Both the position numbers and the translations under genes were made by a program. A stretch of DNA of 56,970 nucleotides from an uncultured Lachnospiraceae bacterium (lineage in GTDB: Bacteria > Bacillota > Clostridia > Lachnospirales > Lachnospiraceae): positions 1 through 56,970 of the forward strand of contig CAJTPM010000001.1 in the NCBI GenBank assembly GCA_910578085.1, in the 5' to 3' direction. The notes under the pieces are model-generated. The model did no database searches, was not told where the DNA came from, and saw only the letters and a list, made by a program, of their open reading frames with translations. Shown here one piece after another: positions 50,300-56,970 of this stretch. Positions within the stretch are counted from its first letter, which is position 1; each line of letters begins with the position of its first letter.

Positions 50300-50575
50300 C
50301 TACCAGATAAACGGAAGGATCCTGTATCTCACTTTCTCCTCATACTCCATGTATCCGTCCAGCTCTTTTTCAAGCACCGCCTCCTCCTTTTCCGCCCTCT
50401 CCGCGGAGTCCTCTATCTCGCTGATGTTCCTGCCCACAAAGGTCCTGATCATCTCAAGTCCCCTCATATCCTTTTGGCCACAGCCTTTCTTTTCACTGAA
50501 TTCTTCTCTCAGTCTCGCAAGAACCACCGCGCTGTCGTCGCATCTTAAATGAATACCGGCATGTTTTGCCCCCAT
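50300..50575 (-). CDS. Hypothetical small charged protein
   Basis: This 91-residue protein reads MGAKHAGIHLRCDDSAVVLA and contains EKKGCGQKDMRGLEMIRTFV, then a highly charged helix. It is soluble, with no signal or membrane segment. GGAGAG lies about nine bases before the ATG at 50575. I do not recognise the family; the composition and ribosome site support a real gene. Confidence 0.6.
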   Translation of the reverse strand: MGAKHAGIHLRCDDSAVVLARLREEFSEKKGCGQKDMRGLEMIRTFVGRNISEIEDSAERAEKEEAVLEKELDGYMEYEEKVRYRILPFIW

Positions 50576-50649
50576 ACTGATCTCTCCTCACAAATTTCCT
50601 TATGCGCCCCTGCGTATAAAACAGGCAGCTGACGCTTTATCGCTCTTTT

Positions 50650-51441
50650 CTACCTATACATTTCGGCATTCATAGTCTCCTCAATCCACTTCGCGATATA
50701 AGAAAATGTAATCTCCAGTTCTCCGTTATAGATTCCCAACGCCACCGGCTCGTTCAGGCCGTAGATAACAGGGCATATCTCGCTCTCAAAAAAATAGGCG
50801 ATCAGCTTCTGCTGATAAGCATCCAGAATCCAGTACTCGCGCACACCTGCCGCCATATATTTGGAAAGTTTTTTCGTATAGTCCTTCCTTCTGGTGGATG
50901 GAGAGATCACTTCCAGCACAAAGTCCGGCGCGCCGTACACGCCCCAGGTCTTCACTTTGTCGTTCTGACATAAGATCGCCACATCCGGCTGCACCATCGT
51001 CTTCTCATCACAGTCCAGCTGCGTATCGATGGGCGAGATCAGAGGGATACAGGAACCGTCACGCTCCATGACAAAATTGGCAATCTGGCGATAAACCTCT
51101 CCGGCAATCCGCTGGTGAAGCGGCGTGGGCGCTGCCATATCATAAAAATATCCGTCGATCAGCTCCACCCGCTGCTCCTCCGGCAGCGCGCGGTAGTCAT
51201 CGATCGTGTAGCTGCCCTGGGTGTGTCTCGAATTTACCTGATAGGCGGCGGACTCCTCGCATACCATCGGAGAGTCTCTGAACAGTCCCTCCAACGCCTG
51301 AATCGTATCGTAGCGTGGACTTACCGTCTCGCCTGAAAAGATCTTCTGGATGGTCCCCAGGGGCACCCCCGACAGCTCCGACATCAAAGCGTAAGAATAC
51401 CCCTTTTCCCTCTTTTTCTCCTTCATCTCCTGGATCGTCAT
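50650..51441 (-). CDS. Uma2-family nuclease-like protein with N-terminal HTH
   Basis: This 263-residue protein has an N-terminal XRE-like helix-turn-helix (about 1-50; MSELSGVPLGTIQKIFSGE) followed by a Uma2 (DUF820) PD-(D/E)XK domain (about 75-255). Domain motifs are YRALPEEQRVELIDGYFYDM, TPLHQRIAGEVYRQI, VQPDVAIL and DFVLEVISPSTRRKD; the Asp and Glu-x-Ile/Val stretch forms the nuclease core. Uma2 proteins are common in bacteria, but their role is not settled. The HTH fusion suggests control of its own gene or targeting to DNA. It stands alone with GGAGG just before the ATG. Confidence 0.87.
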   Translation of the reverse strand: MTIQEMKEKKREKGYSYALMSELSGVPLGTIQKIFSGETVSPRYDTIQALEGLFRDSPMVCEESAAYQVNSRHTQGSYTIDDYRALPEEQRVELIDGYFYDMAAPTPLHQRIAGEVYRQIANFVMERDGSCIPLISPIDTQLDCDEKTMVQPDVAILCQNDKVKTWGVYGAPDFVLEVISPSTRRKDYTKKLSKYMAAGVREYWILDAYQQKLIAYFFESEICPVIYGLNEPVALGIYNGELEITFSYIAKWIEETMNAEMYR

Positions 51442-51583
51442 ACGGATACCTCCCCTTCATGTGGCCGCCCGTTTTTTATGTGGTTATGATATAAAATATA
51501 CTTAATCCTTTATTACCAGTATATATGACGCCTTTCCATAAGTCAACCGAAATATATTATAATTTTAACCGTTTCGTAACAGT

Positions 51584-51814
51584 TCAGCCTTTTTTAGCCT
51601 GTTTGATGGCCTTAACCTTTTGCTTCTCAGCAAGGGCCTGCGGCATATCGATTTTGTATAAGCCGCCCGGATTCCATATCTCGCCTGTAGACAGCATCTG
51701 GTAAATGGCGGTGAGAATCATACAGGCAATCGCAATAATGGCTCTTTTCTTGCCACAACGTTTAACAAGTGCTTCGTATTTTTTCCTGTAGTAGGGAGAC
51801 TTGTCGGATTTCAC
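51584..51814 (-). pseudogene. C-terminal fragment of an IS110-family transposase
   Basis: The 76 codons read RCGKKRAIIAIACMILTAIY then QMLSTGEIWNPGGLYKIDMP and a lysine-rich end. This is the tail of IS110-type (DEDD plus Transposase_20) recombinases; the catalytic N-terminal RuvC-like part is absent. The stop codon lies inside GGCTGAACTGTTA (51577-51589, minus sense), a 13-mer that also forms both ends of the palindromic element at 11600-11742. Confidence 0.75.
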
Positions 51815-51951
51815 GAAAGTTATTACAACTTCTCCTACCGTGCTTTATAGTATAGCTTCTTACAGGCAATTTTACAGCACAGCGTGGAAAGTTGAAACAC
51901 TTTCATCACTATTTGTGCCGTCAACTGAAAGGCGGCGGAATGGAGATTTTT

Positions 51952-54114
51952 ATGAAATTTCAATCAGTAAAAGAAACAGCAAAGCGTTTCCATATATCAG
52001 AGCGCCGGGTACAGAAACTCTGTGAGACCGGCAGAATTGACGGCGCCCGGATGGTCAGCAATGTCTGGTTGATACCGGACACTGCGACGAAACCGGCGGA
52101 CGAGCGCACTGTCATTGGTGACAAAGATTTACTCTCACTTTCTGATTTGTGCAGGGAACTATCCATTTCGACAGCTACCGGACGTAATTGGCTAAAACTT
52201 GGAAAACTGGCACCGTCTTCTGAAATAAAGAAAACGCCCTTTTTCAGCAGGGAATATGCCATTCAAATGAAAGCTGACATTGCGAATGGAAAAAACGCCG
52301 CCTTAAAAAGCCGTCGGAACAAAAAATACGTTTCCGGCAACACCCTTTACCGCTCCTATGTATCGGACACCTCCTCCAACCTGTCAGCGGTGCAGGCTGT
52401 TCTTGACTGCATAGAAGAAAAAAGCATCGAAATCACAGATGAGATACTGCATATGCTCATCGCCGAATGTGCGGTTCAGCTCATATTAAATAAAAACCAT
52501 GATAAAACATCTTCTGATTGTCTGTCGGGGTATCTTCATGGAACATTAAAAAGTAAATCCTTACCCCTGGTTGATGATCTGATCTCTCCCTATCCTCAGA
52601 TCGACAGAGTGGTTGGTCTGCATACAGACCTGTTAAACATAAAATATCAATATGAAGAGGGAGAAGATCTGTTGGGTCTTCTTTACATATCGTTGAAAAA
52701 TATCGGCAACAGAAAAGCTACTGGTTCCTACTACACGCCCACCGCCGTGGTGCAAAAATTGTGCCGCCGCCTTTTTTCCATAAATGAAGCTTCCGGAAAA
52801 GATGTACTTGATCCGTGCTGCGGGACAGGAAACTTTCTTCTTCAGCTCCCGCCGCAGATCGGGTTTGAACATGTCTACGGAAATGACAATGATCCCGTCA
52901 GCGTAAAAATTGCCAGAATCAATTTCTCGCTGAAATATGGTATTTCCGATCCGGCCGTCATCTATTCGCACATTACGGAGAGAGACTATCTTTCTTCCGA
53001 TCCTGCGCGGCAATTCGATTTTATCATCGGCAATCCGCCCTGGGGTTATGATTTTACCGCGCCACAAAAAACGCAGCTGAGAAGCAGATTTAAATCTGCC
53101 GCAGGCAACAGTATAGAATCTTATGACGTATTTGTGGAGCAGGCTTTGTCTGACTTAAAAGAGGGCGGAATACTTTCCTTTGTTTTGCCGGAAGCTATTT
53201 TAAATGTCAAGACCCATACGCCGATCCGCGGTATCATACTGGAACGCTGTGCCTTTCAGTACCTGGAATTTCTGGGAAATGCTTTTGATCAGGTACAGTG
53301 CCCCTGCATTATTTTACAGGCTGTCTGCACTGAAACCACATTTCGCAGTCAGGATATGCTGGTCTTTGACGGAACCCACGAATACTCCATTCAGTGCGAA
53401 CGCAAAGTAAATGCAGATTGTTTCAGCTTTTCCACGACAGACGAGGAATACCATATTTTGGAGAAAATGGACAACCTGCAGGGCAAACTCACTCTGCGCG
53501 GGAACGCTGACTTTGCGCTGGGAATTGCTACCGGTAACAATAAAGATTATATTTCTCAGACAAAAAGTAAAGAAAATGAAATGATCCTGAAAGGATCTGA
53601 TCTGCGGAAATTCAGATTTACCCCTTCTGAAAATTACATTGTATTCAACCCGGAATCCTTTCAACAGGTCGCACCCACCGAATATTACCGCGCTCCCGAA
53701 AAGCTGCTGTACCGCTTCATCTGCAAGCAGCTGGTTTTTGCATACGATAACAGACAGATATTGTCTTTAAACAGCTGTAATATCCTGATCCCGAAAATAC
53801 ATGATTTCAGTATAAAATATATTCTGGCTGTCTTAAATTCCAGAACCGTTCAGTTTTATTTTCGAAAACAGTTTAACTCCGTTAAGGTGCTGCGGGCCCA
53901 CCTTGAAAGGCTGCCCATAGCGTTTACGGATACAGATTCCCAGAATCAGGTTGTAAACATAGTCGACGGTATTCTCGAAACCTCTGATAAAACCACTGTT
54001 ACTGATCTGTACAATGAACTTGACAGGAAAATTGCCGATCTCTATGGATTGACTCCCGAGGAATATCGTATCGTCAAATCCACCATGGAGGATGAAAATT
54101 TATTTCTTTACTGA
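51952..54114 (+). CDS. N6-adenine DNA methyltransferase with N-terminal HTH domains
   Basis: Counted from 51952 this is a 720-residue enzyme. Residues 1-50 form a MerR/excisionase-like HTH (FHISERRVQKLCETGRIDGA) and 61-90 a second one (LSDLCRELSISTATGRNWLK). The methyltransferase core has motif I DPCCGTGNFL (287-296) and the catalytic NPPW (361-364), as in Eco57I/TaqI-type adenine methylases. The C-terminal 250 residues resemble a TaqI-like target-recognition domain. ATGs at 51940 and 51952 both have purine-rich sites upstream; the HTH begins at 51952. It converges with, and overlaps by seven bases, a PD-(D/E)XK protein, so the two probably form a type II restriction-modification system. The HTH fusion suggests self-regulation. 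Confidence 0.88.
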   Translation: MKFQSVKETAKRFHISERRVQKLCETGRIDGARMVSNVWLIPDTATKPADERTVIGDKDLLSLSDLCRELSISTATGRNWLKLGKLAPSSEIKKTPFFSREYAIQMKADIANGKNAALKSRRNKKYVSGNTLYRSYVSDTSSNLSAVQAVLDCIEEKSIEITDEILHMLIAECAVQLILNKNHDKTSSDCLSGYLHGTLKSKSLPLVDDLISPYPQIDRVVGLHTDLLNIKYQYEEGEDLLGLLYISLKNIGNRKATGSYYTPTAVVQKLCRRLFSINEASGKDVLDPCCGTGNFLLQLPPQIGFEHVYGNDNDPVSVKIARINFSLKYGISDPAVIYSHITERDYLSSDPARQFDFIIGNPPWGYDFTAPQKTQLRSRFKSAAGNSIESYDVFVEQALSDLKEGGILSFVLPEAILNVKTHTPIRGIILERCAFQYLEFLGNAFDQVQCPCIILQAVCTETTFRSQDMLVFDGTHEYSIQCERKVNADCFSFSTTDEEYHILEKMDNLQGKLTLRGNADFALGIATGNNKDYISQTKSKENEMILKGSDLRKFRFTPSENYIVFNPESFQQVAPTEYYRAPEKLLYRFICKQLVFAYDNRQILSLNSCNILIPKIHDFSIKYILAVLNSRTVQFYFRKQFNSVKVLRAHLERLPIAFTDTDSQNQVVNIVDGILETSDKTTVTDLYNELDRKIADLYGLTPEEYRIVKSTMEDENLFLY

Positions 54115-54869
54115 CATCGAAAGAATCCTGCGTCGCCTTTTTCCAGAACCTTTGTCAGAATATCCTTTTCTTCTACAGAGAAAGGCTTTAATTCATCTTC
54201 TGTCATAAAAACCTGTCCTTCAAATACCGGGATTCCGACTACGCCGGTATTCTCGTTCCTGTGCTGTGTTCCCAGTTTACCGGCCGCCTGCAATTCTTCA
54301 CTGCTCAATACCCAATAGAGCAAGGCATCTCTACAGACACCGATCCAGATAAACACATCACAGCAGGATGGCTTTAACTGCTGGTAGTGGTACTTGAAAT
54401 TCACCTTTTGTGCTTCCACATGGGTATAGGCCCGACTTGCAAGACTGCCCTTTGCTGCTTCACTGTTTGCTCTGCATGCTTTCACTTCCACACGAATCCC
54501 ATTTACCCATAAACCAAACTCTCCATCGAAACCCGGATACAGCACCGAAAGATTTCTCTTTGATGCTTTCAGGAACTGTGGAAACAGTTTTCTGATATGC
54601 TGTTCTCCCCATGTCTGTCCAAAAGTACGCGGAGCCATCTCAAACAATTCAAGATATTGATTTTCCTGTTGGTATCTTTCATAAAATTCATGGTTTAATC
54701 CAATATATTCCTCGTATGTGATCTCACCTATGGACAGCAGATAGGCCAATAAGTGAGCCTCTGTGCTGAAAGGAGCAATCGTCGGTTCCTGCTTGATAGC
54801 TTCTATGACCTCGTCGTCGCCACTTGAATTTTTAAGCAGATAATCCAACTTTTTTCTCAGTTCCTTCAT
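54108..54869 (-). CDS. Putative type II restriction endonuclease, PD-(D/E)XK
   Basis: This 253-residue protein has a nuclease-like core: Asp115 in YPGFDGEFGL and Glu128-x-Lys130 in RVEVKACRA, with a Glu in GEQHIRKL upstream. Its N-terminal 80 residues are helical. GGAGG sits nine bases before the ATG at 54869; the longer frame adds ten unconserved residues. It overlaps the methyltransferase tail-to-tail, an arrangement in which antisense read-through can limit expression. The family name is not recognised; restriction activity is inferred from the motif and the neighbour. Confidence 0.75.
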   Translation of the reverse strand: MKELRKKLDYLLKNSSGDDEVIEAIKQEPTIAPFSTEAHLLAYLLSIGEITYEEYIGLNHEFYERYQQENQYLELFEMAPRTFGQTWGEQHIRKLFPQFLKASKRNLSVLYPGFDGEFGLWVNGIRVEVKACRANSEAAKGSLASRAYTHVEAQKVNFKYHYQQLKPSCCDVFIWIGVCRDALLYWVLSSEELQAAGKLGTQHRNENTGVVGIPVFEGQVFMTEDELKPFSVEEKDILTKVLEKGDAGFFRCQ

Positions 54870-54894
54870 AACTTTATCCTCCGCATAAACAAGC

Positions 54895-54927
54895 AACACC
54901 TTGAGAGGTTTCTCCCCCCAAGGTGTT
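54895..54927. terminator. Terminator between the phosphofructokinase and endonuclease genes
   Basis: A 9-bp stem (54895-54903 with 54919-54927) is followed by TTTTTG on the plus strand and GCTTGTTT on the minus strand. On the minus strand it would end the phosphofructokinase transcript before the endonuclease gene. Confidence 0.6.
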
Positions 54928-54950
54928 TTTGTCCTGATTAAATACTGTTT

Positions 54951-56177
54951 TTATTTCCTCACCAGATGTCTCGGTGTACCGTTTACATACAGAGGCATCA
55001 GTTCTCCCATAATAAGCGGTCTTGCATACTTCTCATAATCTTCTGTCAGATCCGTGCCGTCCGCTGTGATCCACTCGTCAGGAACTTTTCTCTCCACATT
55101 GGCAATGGCGTGGATATCATAAGCGCTTGTGCCGCACTGATAAGGATCATCGCCGTTTCTGTCAAGGGTGATCATCATGCCGGTCTTACCCTCATTCGCA
55201 GCAACCACCGCATCGTGGCCTACCTGGAATGCCTCGTTGATATCTGTCAGGGAAGCAAGATGGGTAGCCGCTCTCTGCAGAGTAGAGAACTCGATTGCTC
55301 TTGTCTTAAGGCCTGTCTCTGCCGCGATCTTATCTGCTAACATCACTGCTGTGCCGGACATCTGCTTATGACCGAAAGCATCTACTGCTACCTCTTTACC
55401 CAATTCGCATACATATCTGCCGTCCGCAATATGAACGCCCTCGGAAACTGCGATCACAACAGAAGATTTCGTTGCTGCCAGATCTTTTACCTTTGCCATG
55501 AATGCATCCATGTCGAATACTTTCTCCGGCAGATAGATCGCATCCGGACCTTCGCAGTCGCTTCCGCGGGATAAAGCTGCTGCCGCTGTAAGCCAGCCTG
55601 CGTTACGTCCCATGATCTCCACGATACATACGGTAGGTTTCTTTGCGCCGAAGGAAGCGTTATCACGGATAATTTCCTTCATGGAAGTTGCAATATATTT
55701 CGCTGCAGAGCCATAGCCCGGGCAGTGATCTGTAATAGGAAGATCATTGTCGATGGTCTTCGGCACGCCTACGAATCTCTGGTTTTTGCCGTGTGCCGCC
55801 GCATAATCGGAAAGCATTTTCACAGTGTCCATAGAATCGTTGCCGCCACAGTAGAAAAGACATTCGATATCATGTTTCTCCATGATCTCAAAAACCTTCT
55901 CGTAAACATCCTCATGGCCCTCGATCTTCGGCATTTTAAACCGACAGGAGCCAAGGAACGCTGACGGTGTTCTCTTTAACAGTTCAATACCGGCTTCATC
56001 TGCAAGATACTCGTCCAGATCACAGATCCTGTCCTGCAAAAAGCCTTCAATACCATGAACCATACCGTATACCTTGTTCACACCAAGCTTCTTTGCTGCC
56101 GCATATACGCCTGCAACAGAAGAGTTAATTACCGCGGTAGGGCCGCCGGACTGTCCAACTACAACATTTCCCTTCAT
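54951..56177 (-). CDS. pfp: 6-phosphofructokinase, PPi-dependent type
   Basis: This 408-residue glycolytic enzyme phosphorylates fructose-6-phosphate. Motifs: VGQSGGPTAVINSS, YCGGNDSMDTVKML (the PPi-type pattern, with Asn where many have Asp), the catalytic PKTIDNDLP and EIMGRNAGWL. Its length and sequence fit the group of long clostridial PFKs annotated as pyrophosphate-dependent, but the phosphate donor needs biochemical proof. A gene of its own, it lies downstream of rplQ and is followed by a terminator. Confidence 0.92.
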   Translation of the reverse strand: MKGNVVVGQSGGPTAVINSSVAGVYAAAKKLGVNKVYGMVHGIEGFLQDRICDLDEYLADEAGIELLKRTPSAFLGSCRFKMPKIEGHEDVYEKVFEIMEKHDIECLFYCGGNDSMDTVKMLSDYAAAHGKNQRFVGVPKTIDNDLPITDHCPGYGSAAKYIATSMKEIIRDNASFGAKKPTVCIVEIMGRNAGWLTAAAALSRGSDCEGPDAIYLPEKVFDMDAFMAKVKDLAATKSSVVIAVSEGVHIADGRYVCELGKEVAVDAFGHKQMSGTAVMLADKIAAETGLKTRAIEFSTLQRAATHLASLTDINEAFQVGHDAVVAANEGKTGMMITLDRNGDDPYQCGTSAYDIHAIANVERKVPDEWITADGTDLTEDYEKYARPLIMGELMPLYVNGTPRHLVRK

Positions 56178-56273
56178 AACTGTTCTCCTTTTTTCTAAAA
56201 TTTATTTCATAAATTATAGTACAGAAGCCCTCATCCTGTAACTGTACAGGACCAGGACTCCCCATCACTACTT

Positions 56274-56810
56274 TTAAACAAGTTCCAGAACTACCTGCAT
56301 CGCCGCATCACCTTTACGGGGGCCGATTTTCACGATTCTTGTGTAACCACCCTTACGGTTTGCATACTTCGGTGCAACTTCCTCAAACATGAAATTACCC
56401 ATGTTGATCTCTTTTGTATTTTTCTTCTTTCCTGCCAGCGTGGTCGGTACTTCCGTCACAGGATACAGCACCTTCATCATCTGGCGCCTTGCATGCTGTC
56501 TGGAGGGCAGATCTTTTTTGATCTCCTTCTCCACCTCGTCAAATACGGTTACTTTCTTACCGTCCACAACCTCTTTGACTCTCTTGCCGTCCTTGTCCTT
56601 ACGGGCAACTTTTGCTTTTACTTTCACTGTCTCAAAATTGTCTTTCTCTCTTACCGCCAAAGTGATCACATGCTCTGCAATTTTACGAACTTCCTTCGCT
56701 CTTGCTTCTGTTGTAACGATCTTACCATGATACAGGAGATTCGTTACCTGATTTCTGAGCAGCGCTTTTCTCTGGCTGCTTGTTCTGCCAAGTTTTCTGT
56801 ATTTTGCCAT
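56274..56810 (-). CDS. rplQ: 50S ribosomal protein L17
   Basis: L17 binds 23S rRNA in the large subunit. The 178-residue protein has the family N terminus KYRKLGRTSSQRKALLRNQV and the C-terminal GGYTRIVKIGPRKGDAAMQV. A charged insert (about residues 66-95, KVARKDKDGKRVKEVVDGKK) makes it longer than the typical 115-130 residues; such inserts are frequent in Lachnospiraceae. An AAAGGAGCC site precedes the ATG. It normally follows rpoA, whose gene should lie just beyond the window edge. Confidence 0.97.
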   Translation of the reverse strand: MAKYRKLGRTSSQRKALLRNQVTNLLYHGKIVTTEARAKEVRKIAEHVITLAVREKDNFETVKVKAKVARKDKDGKRVKEVVDGKKVTVFDEVEKEIKKDLPSRQHARRQMMKVLYPVTEVPTTLAGKKKNTKEINMGNFMFEEVAPKYANRKGGYTRIVKIGPRKGDAAMQVVLELV

Positions 56811-56970
56811 AACAGGCTCCTTTCATATAGAATGGATGATTCCGGCCATGCGCTTCGGGCTTACTCACCGGAATATGATCAGTTACCATTTATGAAAACA
56901 TCCCCGCGCGCTTTGGGCTTACCGGGAATGCTCACTTCGTTCCAATTTCATTACGTTCAGTTCGGGAACC
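56811..56970. other. Spacer upstream of rplQ
   Basis: No gene is seen in the last 160 bases. Two similar segments, GCGCTTCGGGCTTAC and GCGCTTTGGGCTTACCGG (near 56850 and 56910), form an imperfect direct repeat of unknown meaning. The rpoA gene, expected upstream of rplQ, is not reached. Confidence 0.5.

Overview
The window looks like chromosome of a spore-forming Clostridia bacterium, most likely a Lachnospiraceae member. The reasons are a small acid-soluble spore protein (11850-12053), glycogen and plant-sugar enzymes, several OmpR-type two-component systems, an L17 gene with a lysine-rich insertion typical of this group (56274-56810), and many decayed Rpn-type nuclease genes. No real tRNA, rRNA, CRISPR array or prophage was seen. 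Most genes lie on the minus strand.

Layout. 1-3158: a structured RNA candidate, a DUF975 membrane protein and a two-component system. 3332-4739: asnA, then fossils of a DUF4143 ATPase and a MobC protein. 4891-9870: an ABC exporter (ATPase plus large FtsX-type permease) with its own sensor and regulator; the two promoters carry the same operator at the same spacing. 10322-14074: deoB, a MITE-like palindromic element, a spore protein, CBS, DJ-1 and CYTH proteins. 14488-20283: an RNA-repair locus. 20354-22627: an Rpn fossil, DUF5655 protein, lipoprotein and XRE regulator. 22997-28028: malQ-glgP and a LacI-type regulator with an operator at its own start site. 28167-30336: a small membrane protein, a FAD/Rieske oxidoreductase and an Rpn fossil. 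30500-35325: an A+T-rich lantibiotic/bacitracin-type immunity cassette (HTH, regulator, kinase, ATPase, two permeases, YxeA), followed by about 0.8 kb of noncoding DNA with a 17-bp inverted repeat. 36168-43922: carbohydrate genes (GH51 arabinofuranosidase, ArsR-like regulator, two GH13 glucosidases, AraC regulator). 44147-49631: an aldo/keto reductase with an unusual structured leader, and a run of broken genes (MBL fragment, LacI, MATE, HEPN) beside an intact MNT antitoxin and an MBL-fold enzyme. 49750-54869: an Rpn fossil, a Uma2 nuclease-like protein, an IS110-type transposase tail and a probable restriction-modification pair. 54951-56810: PPi-type phosphofructokinase and rplQ.

The most interesting unit is 14488-20283. 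RtcB RNA ligase, a 133-nt tRNA-like RNA with two T-arm-like hairpins, a further structured noncoding stretch and an SPFH/Band-7 (slipin) protein lie in line on the minus strand. Two WYL-domain regulators diverge from them. This fits RNA-repair systems in which an SPFH scaffold is paired with a tRNA-like RNA; the model is that tRNA damage is sensed by the WYL proteins, RtcB reseals the RNA, and the tRNA-like RNA guides, decoys or scaffolds. Other new-looking points are the reductase leader (a 9-nt hairpin loop fully complementary to the nine bases just before the ribosome binding site), an 18-bp palindromic repeat inside a WYL gene, and a palindromic element sharing 13 bp with the end of the IS110-type remnant.
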